64,000 bases of DNA, taken from Apricaphanius iberus (Eukaryota; Chordata; Actinopteri; Cyprinodontiformes; Aphaniidae). The notes beneath the pieces were generated by a model. That model saw nothing but the letters and a program-made list of their open reading frames with translations, searched no databases and was not told the origin of the DNA. Shown here piece after piece: positions 1 to 12,104 of this stretch (its first letter is position 1; each line of letters begins with the position of its first letter). The translations under genes were made by a program, and so were the position numbers. Location of the stretch: the NCBI GenBank assembly GCA_028564705.1, contig JAPXFQ010002742.1:62001-126000 (forward strand), given 5' to 3'.

Positions 1-1080
1 TTGTGGAATTTCCTACTGTTAACTTCTCACAGCTAGAGCTATGCTACCTGACCAAAACAAACCTTCTTGGAGGTGGTCCCAGCGCAATTGAAAGAGATAG
101 TAATGGGAACTAACTTGCATTCTTACGTTTTAATGTAGTACTTTTTCAAAACCGGGTAAATTTAGCTATATAAGCCATATTTCTGTAACTGATGCAGATA
201 ATTGAGTTTGGAGAAAATATTCACATGCAGCATGCTTATAGAACTCAGAACTTAGAACTTAGAACTGCTGCAGTTACAGTTAACATAACATTTGACATTC
301 ATTATTCAAAACCAAACACTGGATGTGTATCTGATCAAAAAAACAATTAAGAATAAAATCACTTGAATCACCATTCAGCTGTAGTGTTTTTACACCACTT
401 TACTTTCTGATTATAATTGCTAGCTATTGTGCTTAGGTACTCTTGAAACTTTATGCACAGGGCTTTTTTAAGTTGGAAGGTTGTAATTTTATGTAACTAA
501 CCATAATACAAGGGCTACAGTGGTAAAGAGGTTTTAAAAAATAATTTCCAAGACATACTATTATTTTGCCTCACTAAAATATGAAATAGCCATAATAAAT
601 CAAAGGAACATAATTTATTTTCACATTTTTAATACCATATTATTGTGTTTATGCTATTGCTACTGTCTTGCAATTTTTGTTCTTTTTTTAAGTAGTGTTA
701 AGTGTGCATTTTCTATTATTATGGAACTCTCGATTCTGTTTTGTAAAAGTCTACAATTGTATGTAAAAACTGGATAGATATGTCCTCATTTTTATTCAAA
801 AAACAAAACCTGAACAATCTCTTAAATAAATATTTCTTATCCAATATCCCTTCCATGAGATCAGTGGGGAATTGAAAAAGGCCAATCACAGGTTCTATAC
901 TCAAATCAGCAATATCTGACAAAAAACAATTTAAAAAGAAGGAAGATCTAGAAAGATAAAGGACACGACCTAAGAAATGCATTATCCTAAGGTTGATTTT
1001 TTCACATTCTGTCAATTTACAGCCACAGAATTCAGTTTGTTTAACGAAATTGTATTATAAAACTTAATTCAAAGTAACAC
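1..1080. other. AT-rich noncoding stretch
   Basis: No gene or identifiable transposon is seen here. The only local structure is a small tandem repeat of GAACTTA-like heptamers at about 241-267. The 98-codon minus-strand open frame at 719-1015 shows no recognisable domain and lies in AT-rich DNA, so it is treated as chance. Confidence 0.5.
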
Positions 1081-1089
1081 ACCACTGTT

Positions 1090-1160
1090 AAATTATTAAT
1101 CGATTAATCTAGCCCTTTATCAAATCGATAAATTGATTATTCCGATTTTTTTAAAAAACG
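1090..1160. repeat. ATCGAT-rich hAT-like subterminal fragment
   Basis: The stretch carries closely spaced ATCGATTAAT, AAATCGATAAATTGAT and CCGAT motifs, as in the subterminal regions of fish hAT-type miniature elements. A related ATCG/TCGAG-rich stretch occurs at 3500-3556, so the two could be remnants of the ends of one composite element enclosing 1.1-3.55 kb. No target duplication was found, so the pairing is an inference. Confidence 0.35.
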
Positions 1161-1699
1161 TTTTTAAATAACCCAAACAAATTATGCATAACGAAAAATG
1201 TTATGGCAGTAAAATGATTGCATTTTCTTTTTATCTCTCAAACAACACATAACTACAACTACAACATTTGACTCCAAAACTAAGCCCATTTACAGTATTT
1301 ATTTAGTCAATTATTTGACAAAATAACAGACAACAGCAATAATGTAAGTTAACAAACTAAACAGTCCATCCACTTTTTTGTAAAAAAGCTTTTGAAAAAG
1401 TTGCAATCTTTTTGTGATTTTCTTGTTCGCCAATAACTTAAATTGTTGGAAAAGCAAACAGAGTTTGAGACGACATTGTCACAAAAACCTTAAATAAAAT
1501 GACTTTAAATGTCCTTTTAACAGTTGAAAACTCTAAAATGTGACCAGCTCAGATTGGGTCCCCACTAGAAGAACATCTCTGCTTTTATTTTGGTGTTACA
1601 GTCCCAGACCCACCCAGGGCCATTTTGGCCCCTCTTTATTCAACTCCTGGATATGCCCCTGCTCAACAGTACTGAACGTTATTAATCATTCTAAAAACT

Positions 1700-2010
1700 C
1701 ACAAGAGTCTCTGTGTCAGGAGAGAGTGAGAATTTTTTTTTCTTACTTTGGTCGCAGCGCAGCATTAACTTTTGTAATTTCAAATGTTGGAGCATTTTTT
1801 CTTACAGATAGTGACGTTACTGTTTCCATCCGTCCAGACGCATGAAAACAGAGAAAACGCAGTTCTCAACTTTGGCCAGAGTTTTTTAAAAGATTTGTTT
1901 TTTGTGCCAAAATCTGCGTTTATGTGTGGATGAAAGGCCGAACCGTAAAAAACTACCTCCGATTTGTGAGATACCCGGCTACGTGTGGACAAAGCTCTCT
2001 TGCAATTGAA
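1700..2010. repeat. Dispersed repeat ending in CACGTAGCCGGGTAT
   Basis: The sequence contains the phrases 'ccatccgtccagacgc' and 'gatacccggctacgtgtgg', which I recognise as belonging to a common teleost nonautonomous DNA element rather than a gene. The open frames crossing it on both strands (101 and 70 codons) have no domain. Boundaries are approximate. Confidence 0.4.
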
Positions 2011-2112
2011 TGTGAATAAGTTTCCTACTGAAAAACATCAAAGCTAACATCATATCTAGTCAAACAGCATCATGACATCGCTACAAATACAATATTAAAA
2101 TTAGCGAACATC

Positions 2113-3390
2113 AATGGGTGCTTCTAAATGCTTACGAGGGCACGGTCCTTCCTTGGTCAAAGAAAACGGTTTGGAACAGACTTGCTCTACTACGTGCTCT
2201 GTTTACGTCCCGCCCATCGTAGGACCATTGTAGCATAGTAACGTTACTTCAACCATGGAACTGGAAATGTATAACGAGCATTTCACATTTTTTAAATTGT
2301 GTATATTTCGGTAAAATGAAATGTGTACCTGGTAGCCACCAAAGCTGCAACTACTAAGAAACTAACCAACCTTATATAACTGCTTTGGATCTAAAAAAGA
2401 ATAATAAAAAATTAAACAAACATTTTAGATATGAGCCCGATGGCTAAAATTTGTCGACTTACATTAAAAATGGAAATTTACCCCCAAAGTAGCTGCTGCC
2501 GGCTCCTACCGCACTGTATTGTGGGGAATTATGACCGAGAGAAGGAATCAAGTCACCTCTGATGTAACCTTGATCAGTTAGCTAAACGGCAGACAAACGG
2601 AGGACAGATTCCTTGGTAGTACATGAACATTGGAACACGCCTTGGTCGTCCCGGATGACGTATCTCCTAGGCAACTGGGGCGGGACCAAAGCATCAAGGC
2701 GAAGTTCCTGGGCATTGAGGGGTGTTTCTCAATGTCAAGGCGCCTGGGTAGGCGAGGCACCTTGCTTATGAGGACACTGTCTTTCCTTGGTCAAAGAAAA
2801 CGGATTGGAACAGACTTACCTCACGTGACCGTGGCTGCCGGCTTACGTGCTCTGTTTATGTCACGCCCATCATAGGCGCATTGTAGCGTAGTAATATTAC
2901 TTCAGTCATGGAACTAGAAATATATAACAAGTGTTTTACTTTTTCTTTTATTGTGTACATTTCTGTTAAATCAAATGTGTAAGCGAATTAGTACTTGGTA
3001 GCTACTGAAGCTGCAACTACTAAGCAACTAACCAACCATATATAACTGCTTTGGATCTAGAAAATAATTTAAACAAAATAAAACAAACATTTTAGATATA
3101 AGCCTGAAGGCTAAAATTAGTTGACTTACATTAAAAATGGAAATTTACCCCTGAAGTAGCTGCTACCGGCTCCTACCGCGCTGTATTCTGGGAAATGTTT
3201 GACCGAGAGAAGGCATCAAGGCACCTCTTATATATCCTTGGTCACTTAGCTAAACGGCTAACAAACAGAACAGATTCCTTGGTAGCACATGAACATTGTA
3301 ACACGCCTTGGCGGTCCCTGATGACGTATCTCCTAGGCAACCGGTGCGGGACCAAGGCATCAAGGCGAGGTTCCTGGGCATTGAAAAATA
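2113..3390 (+). repeat. Tandem dimer of a ~0.65 kb dispersed repeat unit
   Basis: Two head-to-tail copies of the same unit lie at about 2113-2715 and 2718-3390. Shared blocks include the CCTTGGTCAA phrase (2151 and 2785, offset 634), the stretch starting 'gctgcaactactaag', the stretch ending 'gtagctgctgccggctcc', and the GCATCAAGGCG phrase (2691 and 3357, offset 666). The offset drifts through small insertions such as one in the second copy near 2830 and another near 2980. The copies differ at many positions, so the duplication is not recent or the unit was already a dimer when it moved. No coding capacity is visible. Confidence 0.75.
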
Positions 3391-3499
3391 CCCGAGAAAT
3401 ACCCACAGGTGCATCCACAACAACGGTCCATGTGGAATAACCAGATCCCCGCTCGTATGTGCATCATAAGAATTTAACAAGGCTTTGAGGCAGAGTTTT

Positions 3500-3556
3500 T
3501 TGCCTCGAGCAATTTTTGGAATCGAATAAATCGAGTAACTCAAAGAATCGTTGGTA
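3500..3556. repeat. TCGAG/ATCGAATAAATCGAG subterminal fragment
   Basis: Clustered TCGAG and ATCGA(A/G)TAA motifs resemble the ends of teleost hAT-like miniature elements and may pair with the similar stretch near 1.1 kb. No clean terminal repeat or target duplication can be drawn. Confidence 0.3.
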
Positions 3557-3669
3557 AAGGTAAGTTATTTGAATAAAAAACAAAAAACAAGTACAGTTCT
3601 CATTTCGGTCTGTAATCAGCCTCCTTGAGTGAATTCAGTTTTCCTGTCAAATGGTTAAGGAAAATAATC

Positions 3670-3785
3670 CCATCGGCATGATGCTACCACCGCCATGTTT
3701 CACTGAAGGACGGATGTTGACAGTTTAGTGGGCTAGAGTCAAATTTTCATTCCACATAGTGTCAAGGTTTATAACATGAATTCAG
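3670..3785 (+). mobile_element. Short Tc1-like transposon scrap
   Basis: The phrase from 'catgatgctaccaccgcc' through 'tgtttcactgaaggac' matches the antisense strand of fish Tc1-like transposase genes, the conserved GGGSVMV-type region. Only about 100 bp remains, with no terminal repeats. It is a dead fragment. Confidence 0.5.
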
Positions 3786-4149
3786 ACATATGTACAAGGT
3801 ACTTGATTAAAAAAAAGCAAAATTCATCTGAAATATAAAAAAAACTGAGTATTTGAAACTTGCTCTTGAGTTATTTTTTTTTCTCTTCAGTTTATCTGAT
3901 GAGAAATTACGCGATTATAGAGGTTATGTATCTTAATGTCCTTGCAGCTAATGAAAAAAGAAAGCAGAGGAGGTGAAAAAAATATAAAAGAGGTGGAAGT
4001 CGTCTGGATGTCACTTAGGAGGAAGGGAGAAAAGGAAATAACATAAGATGCTGGAAGAGACATTATAATAAAAAAGGGAAAGACCCAGTTTGGTAAAAAT
4101 GAAAGGAATAATTCTAAACCGGGCAACTTAGTTTTGCATTCAACACGTG

Positions 4150-4300
4150 TCGTGAGGAAGTGATGAGGAGAGGGAGATGGAGGGAGGCAGGAGAGGAGAG
4201 AGGGAGGCAGAGGAACGTTGCTAGGTGACGGAGCGTACATACTGAATTTTAACAAAATCACGGGAGAGGAGAGAGTGAGTGAGAGGGACAGAGAGGTAGC
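4150..4300 (+). promoter_or_regulatory. Polypurine (GA-rich) tract upstream of CpG block
   Basis: About 4156-4215 is almost all purine (GAGGAG, GGGAGG and GAGAGAGGG blocks), followed by GTTGCTAGGTGAC, which resembles an RFX X-box-like half-site pair. Such tracts just upstream of a CpG-rich block are common in teleost promoters. Functional assignment is inferred from composition and position. Confidence 0.4.
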
Positions 4301-5170
4301 AGCCAGCAACATGTAGCCTCGGTGAGTGGAGGAAAGGTCCAAACTGTGCGCGCGCCTGATTCCGTGTCTTGTTTTTCTTTTTTTTCTTTTCTTTTCTGGG
4401 GGGACAACATGTTTTCGTTCCATCCCGGGGATATTATCCCGCAACATTAGTATCGATCCGGCTGCATGCCGCAGGAAATGTCCAGCGGAGGGATGGACAG
4501 ATGGATTTTGGTGCACGGAGAGAAGAACTGGAGAGCAAAAAGAGAAGAGGAAGAAGAGGAGGAAGAGTGTGGAGCTCCTGAGAATAGTGAGTAAATTCTC
4601 CTCCTGTCGGACACTTGTTTTTCTCTCCTCCCTTTGGGTTCTCACATTTGAAGGTGAAAATGTTGCGCCACGTCTCGGAGAACTGTCTACAGCTTTGCCC
4701 TTCACATTCCTGTTCCTTGCTGTGTGATGCCGCTACTGAGGCAGCTGCATTTCTCTGGAGCTTCTAGTGCACACTCTGCTCTGGCTCGCGCTATAACGGG
4801 CAGGACGCAGCCGGCCCGCGCGCAAAGCTTTGACCCCTATGTCATTGATGCGCACGAACGCCACTACTGCTCGTGTTTTTTATTTTTATTTTTTGTATGC
4901 ATTTCACCCCGACGCGTACACGCGTACAGACCGGTGTCTGGTCTGGTTCCTCCATCGCTACTTCCCTCCCCTCTCTACTCCCCCCTTCCACCTCACGCAT
5001 AAACTCAGAGCACAAGTTCCAGTCAGTGACAGACAGGCAAAATAAGACAGCTGTGATTCAGAGGGGACATTTATTTTTTTGGAAAAGCCGCACATAAGCG
5101 CCTGCGTTTAGCGCACATGCATTTGCTTCTGCAATTTCTCAGCCGGCTGTTGCGCATAGCCTGCATGTGT
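4250..5170 (+). promoter_or_regulatory. CpG-rich block, probable promoter and noncoding first exon(s) of a host gene
   Basis: This is the only sizeable non-transposon block rich in CpG (for example around 4345-4355, 4790-4830 and 5085-5130) in an otherwise CpG-poor window. Two strong donor-like sites on the plus strand, GTGAGT at 4322-4327 and GTGAGTAAAT at 4587-4596, would end alternative or successive noncoding first exons. Short upstream ATGs, such as ATG-TAG near 4311, are closed at once, as expected of a 5' leader. No TATA box stands out. The gene's identity cannot be told. Downstream sequence looks intronic, with no clear acceptor plus coding exon. An antisense 272-codon frame here is low-complexity and rejected. 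Confidence 0.5.
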
Positions 5171-5180
5171 GAGTTATGGC

Positions 5181-5240
5181 TTTCTCTCCAAACCTACCCC
5201 CCACCCCCACTCCTTTCCTCGCCCCTCGCCCCCCGTGCTT
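5181..5240 (-). other. C-run cluster (G-quadruplex potential on minus strand)
   Basis: Runs of C6, C5, C4 and C6 separated by short spacers occur at about 5198-5234 at the edge of the CpG-rich block. The opposite strand can therefore form a G-quadruplex. Only sequence potential is shown. Confidence 0.4.
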
Positions 5241-7552
5241 TCATCCCTTCAGTGTTATTAGCTGTGGGGCAACTATCAGATCTCTGATCCTTCTTCTGAA
5301 TGTGTGTGTGCGCGCATTAGCAGCTGGTGCACCAGCAAGGAACAAGCTGTTTGCGTGAAGATCACTTCTCAGGACAGACAGGATAGATTTGGAGTCAGAG
5401 CTAGAAGAATGGACCTTTCCTTTCTTTAAATCGACTCTTCTATCCATCTATACATCCATCCTTTTCTTTCGATACTGCAAATACACACAGTTCCTTAACG
5501 CTTGTTTAGATAAAAACACTTCAGGGATTGATGATGCCATTTTAGTTCTGTGTATGTGTGATGGCCTGATTCAACAGTTTGTCTTTTTGCTTCGCTTCAG
5601 TCCTGCCATTAATTGAATTTCCATTCATGTAGCAAAGACACACTAATCATCCGTTTATTTCTTTACTGCTGCCTGTGTGAGTCTACGTGGAACAATGTGG
5701 CAGAGTACGAGCTCATGGCCAGTGTGGCAGTGGCAAGAATGATGGATATTTTGGCTTGGACTAATTACTTCCATCATAAACACGTAAATGAAAATATGGT
5801 AAAACTTTTATGGAATTTTCTGAATTCAGGGTTTAGCATCTAATCCGTTTAATAGACCATTGAGAACTGGCATTTTGCACTTGCCTGTATGACCTTGTGG
5901 CCCTTGCTGTATATAAAAAAAGAAACAGTCTGCCATCGGTGTCCTCTTGCTTCCACCATTTTGAGGCCGTCATCTGCTGAGCCAGCAGTATTTTCCTGAT
6001 GTTTGGCCCAGACCAGACATTCTGTCTTTTGTTGATCTTGGCAGTGTTGTGGATAAAGATGGTTGCTTTCTGGCTGAGATGATCAATGGCTGAGAAACCT
6101 GTCTCAGATTTGCTATCACCCTCTGTTTTTTAGGGCAAACTACGGCTAAGGTGAGTCTTTGGTCATTCATGCAGCATTACTTCAAAGGAGGAGTTGAGCA
6201 AGGCTACCTTTTGCCATGTCAGTTGCTTTAAAATAAAACAAAATGATCAAGAGTTGTTGCTAAGTTCCCTAAAGATTAGAGGTAGGCAGTCACAGTGATG
6301 TAAGAAAAGAAAGATGACAATATAGGAGGGATTTGATTAAAAGGAGGTTTTGTAATTATTTGTGCGCTTGACATGTAATCAAGGGGTGGTAAAAATATTC
6401 CTTGGAAGATTACTCTGACCAAGCTCTGCAGGTTGTCGCTATGGGGCTACGTAGCCTGTAAAGACAGTGTGAGACTTTAAGCAATGTTCTGCTGGAAATC
6501 TTTGGGTCCTGAGATCCAAGTGTATGTAACTTTTAGAGGTACCATACAGCTAAATAATATTGCAAACTGTATGCACCCTATTTACTGAAACATTATTCCC
6601 TGGTGTTTATTGCAACATATAGCAGGCTAATGTAGAATTCCAAAATGCAAATATATCTCAAGAATGGATTAAAAAAGCACAACACAAAGTTTAAGGTGTT
6701 GACTTGGCGTTTAGATTACCTAGCTCAAATTGAGTATCTGCTGGACCTGGAGGACAAGTTTTATTCATGGAGGCCCCACTTCTCAACTAACTGGACTAAA
6801 AATTGGCTCTACTTCTAACATAGTGGTTCCAGATAGTACAATAGCAAACCTGTTGGAATTTTTTTTATAAACCTGACGTTATGCTTACAGTCTTTTTGCT
6901 ACAACTACAATGTTTAGAAGGTTTTATGGTACTAGTGGACTGTATTTACAGTAGTTAGAGAAGAAATGTGTGAAGAGAAGAGGGAAGAAATGCAACAGAG
7001 GTCCCATGATTGGAAATCCAACCCCCTCTGTACATGGGACAGATGCACTTTCTCTAAACAATGCTCTCTCCAAGAGATATTTACATTTCTACATTTATTT
7101 TCAGAAATGTTGTCAAACAGCCAGCTTGAGAAATTTTAAACACATACATTCATATGTATTGATGTAAGTTTTAAGAAGACTGTGTGTACTCCCAGTGTTT
7201 TGTTTAATTTACACCATGAGCAAAATTTCTGATCTGGGAATGATGTCACTCCTGAGTTGAGGGCCTTTAGTCGGAAAACCATATTTTCAAAGAGCTGAAG
7301 TCCCACAGGTTAAATGAGACACAAATTGTAGGAAGCAAAAATAAACTATTTACTGAAGTTTTACTCAATTGCAGCCATATTAAACTTGAACTGGCAATTG
7401 CTTGAAAATCTGTGACTTTTGGGTTGAAAGTCCAACAAGAAACAATGTTGTGTTGGAAATTCAAGATTCTGCGACACTGTGCATAATTGTAGTAAATAAG
7501 GTGTAGGTATCGGGTTGGCTCCTGTTAAGTTAGTGATAAGATTTTATTAGGA
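5241..7552. other. No gene or clear repeat recognised
   Basis: Sparse, mildly AT-rich DNA with several 60-76 codon frames lacking any recognisable domain. It is probably intron or intergenic DNA downstream of the CpG block. Confidence 0.5.
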
Positions 7553-7560
7553 CCCTTAAA

Positions 7561-8253
7561 TAGGGCTGGACGTATAGAAAAAGATCATATCGATAAAGGA
7601 ATACTCATATTGATCAATATTGATAATTATCGATAAATATTACAAAATGTAAAATATATACAGTATTTTAAGTGCCTCCCCGATCATTTTATTATTCTTC
7701 AATGAACTAATTTTAACTAAGAATTAAAACACTTTTTTTTATCATAACTAAATTTGTAAGACTCATATACAAATCAAAAGTCTTGAGTAGCATCAGTAAA
7801 TACAAAGAAAAGTAATATTATTTACCATTATATCATACATATTTTTTTATTATGTTAGTAATTTAAATTAAAGGATTATCTTGATACTTTTTAATCATTT
7901 AAACATTTTATGACACTTTGTTTACAAAACCGGGCGCAGGCTTTACCTGAGCCACTAACATTTATCCAGAACAACTTCCTCCGCTGCTCCCTGGCTGTGA
8001 CATCTGACTGCAGCGAAGTTACGGCGATGGTTCGCTTAGGGACTATCAAAGAAGAGAGGGGTGGCTGACAGAGCTCTGTGGGTCAGCATTAATGATTCAG
8101 TTGGAGTAAGTAATAGTTGTATTAAGCTGCCCTATAGGGTAGAAATAAAAAATGAATTTTTTCTATCAAACTTTTTTATCGACCCTTTTTTTTCTATTGC
8201 ACTACACGTCTGTCGATCGATATATACTGTTATTGAATTATCGTCCAGCCCTA
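7561..8253. mobile_element. hAT-like nonautonomous transposon (693 bp) with TIRs and 8 bp TSD
   Basis: The element starts TAGGGCTGGACG at 7561 and ends CGTCCAGCCCTA at 8253, perfect 12 bp inverted repeats. It is flanked by CCCTTAAA (7553-7560) and CCCTTAAC (8254-8261), an 8 bp target duplication with one mismatch, the length typical of hAT elements. Subterminal ATCGAT motifs are frequent and the centre is AT-rich. A short CG-rich centre lies at about 7930-8070. No transposase is encoded, so it would have depended on an autonomous partner. A diverged inverted copy of its left half lies at 51350-51712. Confidence 0.85.
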
Positions 8254-10720
8254 CCCTTAACCATGAAATCCTGACTGATCTTTAGGAATACATTTACTAC
8301 TCTAACTACCAAATAAAAATATATCCACTGTGAAGTGATAAGGCATCCATTTCTGGATCATTGGGAAGGGATATTTCTTTAGAGTTTTTTTTTTCCTCTG
8401 TGCAGCCACCTCATTTCAACAAAATGAATAATAATAGTCAAGGCACAGATGATTTACTTTTACCATTCTGCTAAAGAGTGTTTCACTCCTGAATCTTGTA
8501 TATCGTATCTCATATTTTCCCAGTAACTCAAGTGTCCCTGATGGAAAACTGCACCGGACAATTCCTGTTGATTTGAAATCTTGTAGAAATCTTAATACAT
8601 CTAATTCAAAAGTTTTTCATAAGAACAATGAAGGTATGCCTTAATACCTTAATGGGTTGGAATTCTTACAAGTTCATGTCATTTATTACAGGAATGCAGT
8701 GACGGAAGCAGTCAAAGTTTGAGTATTAGAAACAGACAAAAAGACAAAGAATTAAGTGAAACCGGAACAATGCCAAGCGAGATACAGGTTTTTTTTAAAG
8801 GCAGAAAGTAATTATGATTATTATTCTTTAAAAAAAATTACCAACTGAGCATATGGAACTCTCTTGGATATTTCTGAGAGGGTGACATATTAAATGAAGA
8901 ATCAGTAGGTGGCAGTAATAGAAGATATTGTCAGAGTTCCAACTGCTTATGTTTATTTTATGTTACCCCATAAAATATATGAGATGTAATTTTGGATATG
9001 TAAAGTCGATCAAACAAGTGAACTGTATATTTTGTTTTAATCATGGTGAGCTTTTGGAACATGTACTTCAGGTTGAGAGGTTTTTTGGTTGGTTTGGTCT
9101 TTAAGTGTTGGCTGTAATCTAAACATGTTGGTTTATCTTTCTGACCAAACAACTTCATGTTTAGGATGAACTGTGCAAATAACAAAAAAATTGATAAATA
9201 ATGTAATTGGAAAATACATAATTCAGATCAGTTCAATCAAATCGCATATCAATTTTTAACTGGGGTAATTTTTCAAAGTCCCATTACCTTCATGTTCAAT
9301 ATGTGAATTGTTTGGTTTATTTCTGTTTACTTTTTAATATCCAGTATTTGTGCAAGTACATAAAGCGTTAGAATTTTATAGGCCATTCAGTGTGTTTACA
9401 TAGAGAAATAGAAAACTGAATTTTATACCACAGTCTAACTAAATTAAAACTTTTGAAATGCACATATACATCTTATTCTGGTTGAAGTCAACTCAAACTG
9501 GCCTACTCCTAAACATGCTAACGCTGCCAGATAATACAGTTAGAAATCTGAATTCATCTGCCTGTAAACAACATCCCAGCTAAATTGAGCTGTTAGTGGC
9601 CTTGGCACTCTCCTTTCGGAAGTGACGAGACAGTTGAAGCGAGAATAACAACACCCGTACAACAAGAATGCAGAAACAACACGTGTAACAAAATCTAACA
9701 GTACAGTACTTTTGAAATGTATTGTGCTGCAACATTTGTTTATTATTTATGTGATGCTATTGGCCTACCAGAAGAATGCCAGCTAAACGGGCACATGCTG
9801 CCACTTACTGTTGCAGAGTCGAATGCACGTCATTCAATAATTTTATTTTCTTACTGACATGTAACCTGGGATAAAGGCTCCCATTCTGGTTAAGCATTAA
9901 GCTCGATTATATCTAAAGTTTGATTTAGATGGTAATGTGATAAACTGAATCTTAACCCGAAAAACAATATTTAGAGGGCAGACAGATCAGAAGGAGCTCT
10001 CAGCATCTGCAGCTGGTGTGGTGTAGACAAGCTTCATGTGCACTACTTTAAACTTAAGCTAATCATATCATGTAATCATTTAATCAGAGAGGTCTTTAAG
10101 GCATCCGGGCCTGACGGATAATAAACTGCAACTGTAAATAGAATTTTTAAAGATAAATATTTCCAAAAAGTGCAGGTAAACCACAGAACTGCCAAAGTAG
10201 ACTGAAAACATAGACTTTCCACACAGTTGTGAACTTCAAACTTTTTGGAAATGACCCTCTGAACTTGAGGAAAATAACTCTTTTGTAAAAGGTATTAAAA
10301 TCTGAGGATAATTGTCAGGTGCATTTACAGTAAATAGCTATACCTAGCCGGTGATTTCCATGTTAAGTCTAATGAAAGCAGCAATAATGTAATTGGGTTC
10401 CCCATGTACTGACATATAAAACAGTTTTTTAGTTTCTAGATGTTCATTTCTTCAAAAAACTAGAAGCTTTGTGTAACTGAAATATATCATAATTAAATGT
10501 TTAAATATTGTTTGCACTATTACTTGCCTAGATTTATTGCAAAAAAAAAGACGTTATTTCTTTATTACTCTGTGGGATCAATGGACTTCTAGTAGTCTTT
10601 CATGGTACGAAACGGTATAAAATCTGAAGGAGGATTCAAACCTGCAGTACCATTTTCATCAATCAGCAGACTCATGTGCTTCTTCAAAACTTGTAACTCT
10701 AAGTTTTAAACGAAAAAAAC
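8254..10720. other. Noncoding DNA, possible MITE traces
   Basis: No gene is seen. The part around 9385-9960 begins 'cagtgtgtttacatag' and recalls a teleost miniature element family, but I could not match two ends. The rest is AT-rich with no evident structure. Confidence 0.4.
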
Positions 10721-11970
10721 CTCTAAATCAAATCAAAATTTGGTGTGACCACCCTTCACCTTCAAGACAGCAAATCCTTTTCTAGGTACACTGTCACACA
10801 GTTTTCAAAGGAATTTGGCTGGTAGGCTGTTCCAAACATCTTGGAGAACTAACCCAGACACACTTGATGATGTGATCAGGGCTTTGTGGGAGCCATACAG
10901 TAACTTCCAGGAATCATTGTCCTTCTTTACACTAAAGATATTTCTGAATGACTTTGGGTGTATGTTTGGGGTTGTTGTCCTGCTGCAGAAATTTTTTTGA
11001 GGCCTCCCTGATGCTGTTGTATGATGGATAAGTATCTTCATGTATTTCTTAGCTTTGAGAACACCATTAATCCAGACCAAATCTCTAACTCATTTTGCAG
11101 AAATTCAGCCTTAAACATTCAGGGAACCTCCACCGTGCTTCACTGTTGCCTGCAGGCATTCGTTATTGTACCGCTCTCCAGCCCTTAAACAATCTGCCTT
11201 CTCTTACTGCCAGATATTTCAAAATTTGACTCATCTGTCCACCTGCTGACATTTTTCTGAACCCCAGATCATGTGATTTTTTGCATATATGCATCATGCA
11301 TATGGAATAATTTGACCTTATATACTTGAGTCACTCGGCCTTATTTCCACATCGAAGGTTTGGCTTCTTGGCTGCAATTCCATCATGAAGACCACTTCTG
11401 GCTAGACTTCTTCAGACAGTAGATGGGTGTATCTGGGTCACTAGTTTCCTTGGCCAACCACTGCGTCTAGGATCCTCATCATTCCCTGTTTCTTTGTGCT
11501 TCTTCATATGAGCCTTCACAGCACATCTTGAAACCCCAGTCTGCTTTAAAATCTATGTCTGGAAGACACCTTGCTGATGCAGTGTGACTACATTTTATGT
11601 TGTTAATGTGCTGAAACTTGCTATGGCATGAAACTGTGTTCCACAACTTCTCCTTGGTAGCAGAGTTTGGCTGTTCCTCCTATACAGCTGTTTCTGTTTC
11701 AGTTAATAACTGTGTTTCAACCCACGTGTGACATTGATTATCATTATCACCTGTTTGGTATAATTTGATTTGACCATACACCTATATAACTATAATTCTA
11801 CAAAACCTATAAGAATTGATGGTGGTTTGAACTGGTTTGATGCTGGTTTCGCTTTTTGCTATTTGATAAAAATAAACGATCAGTATTTGTACTCCTGAAA
11901 GTATTATTTGACTACAGCATTTTTTAAACACTTGCCTAAACTCTTTGTACAGTAGGCTACTGTACATTTA
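10720..11970 (-). pseudogene. Degenerate Tc1-like transposon
   Basis: On the minus strand the sequence reads, across several frames, as a Tc1/mariner-family transposase. Recognisable pieces are a WTDES-type first catalytic Asp region (about 11220-11245), an INGVLKAKKY..LIHH block (about 11020-11075), a QDNNPKHTPK-type second catalytic Asp block (about 10940-10985), and a C-terminal block ending in a KGGHT-like peptide near 10745. Frames are broken repeatedly and stops occur, so no protein can be made. The right end near 11920-11965 carries the 3' noncoding phrase typical of the family ('cacttgcctaaactc'). Clear terminal repeats could not be paired, so the ends are approximate. This class moves by DDE cut-and-paste transposition. 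Confidence 0.8.
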
Positions 11971-12104
11971 TTTTTCAATAGCCATGACATATCTGTTAAC
12001 ATCTTTGTGGAGCAACACTTTTTGCTGCAAGCTTCATTTGTCAGTTACAAAAGTTTGGTTTCAGTTCAGTAAAATATGACACCAGAATAAAGAAAAAAAA
12101 CTTA

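Noticed and set aside
3887..4705. 272-codon minus-strand open frame
   Set aside because: It is antisense to the GA-rich and CpG-rich promoter-like block. Its product is dominated by Ser, Leu, Pro and Phe from purine-strand bias, with no domain.
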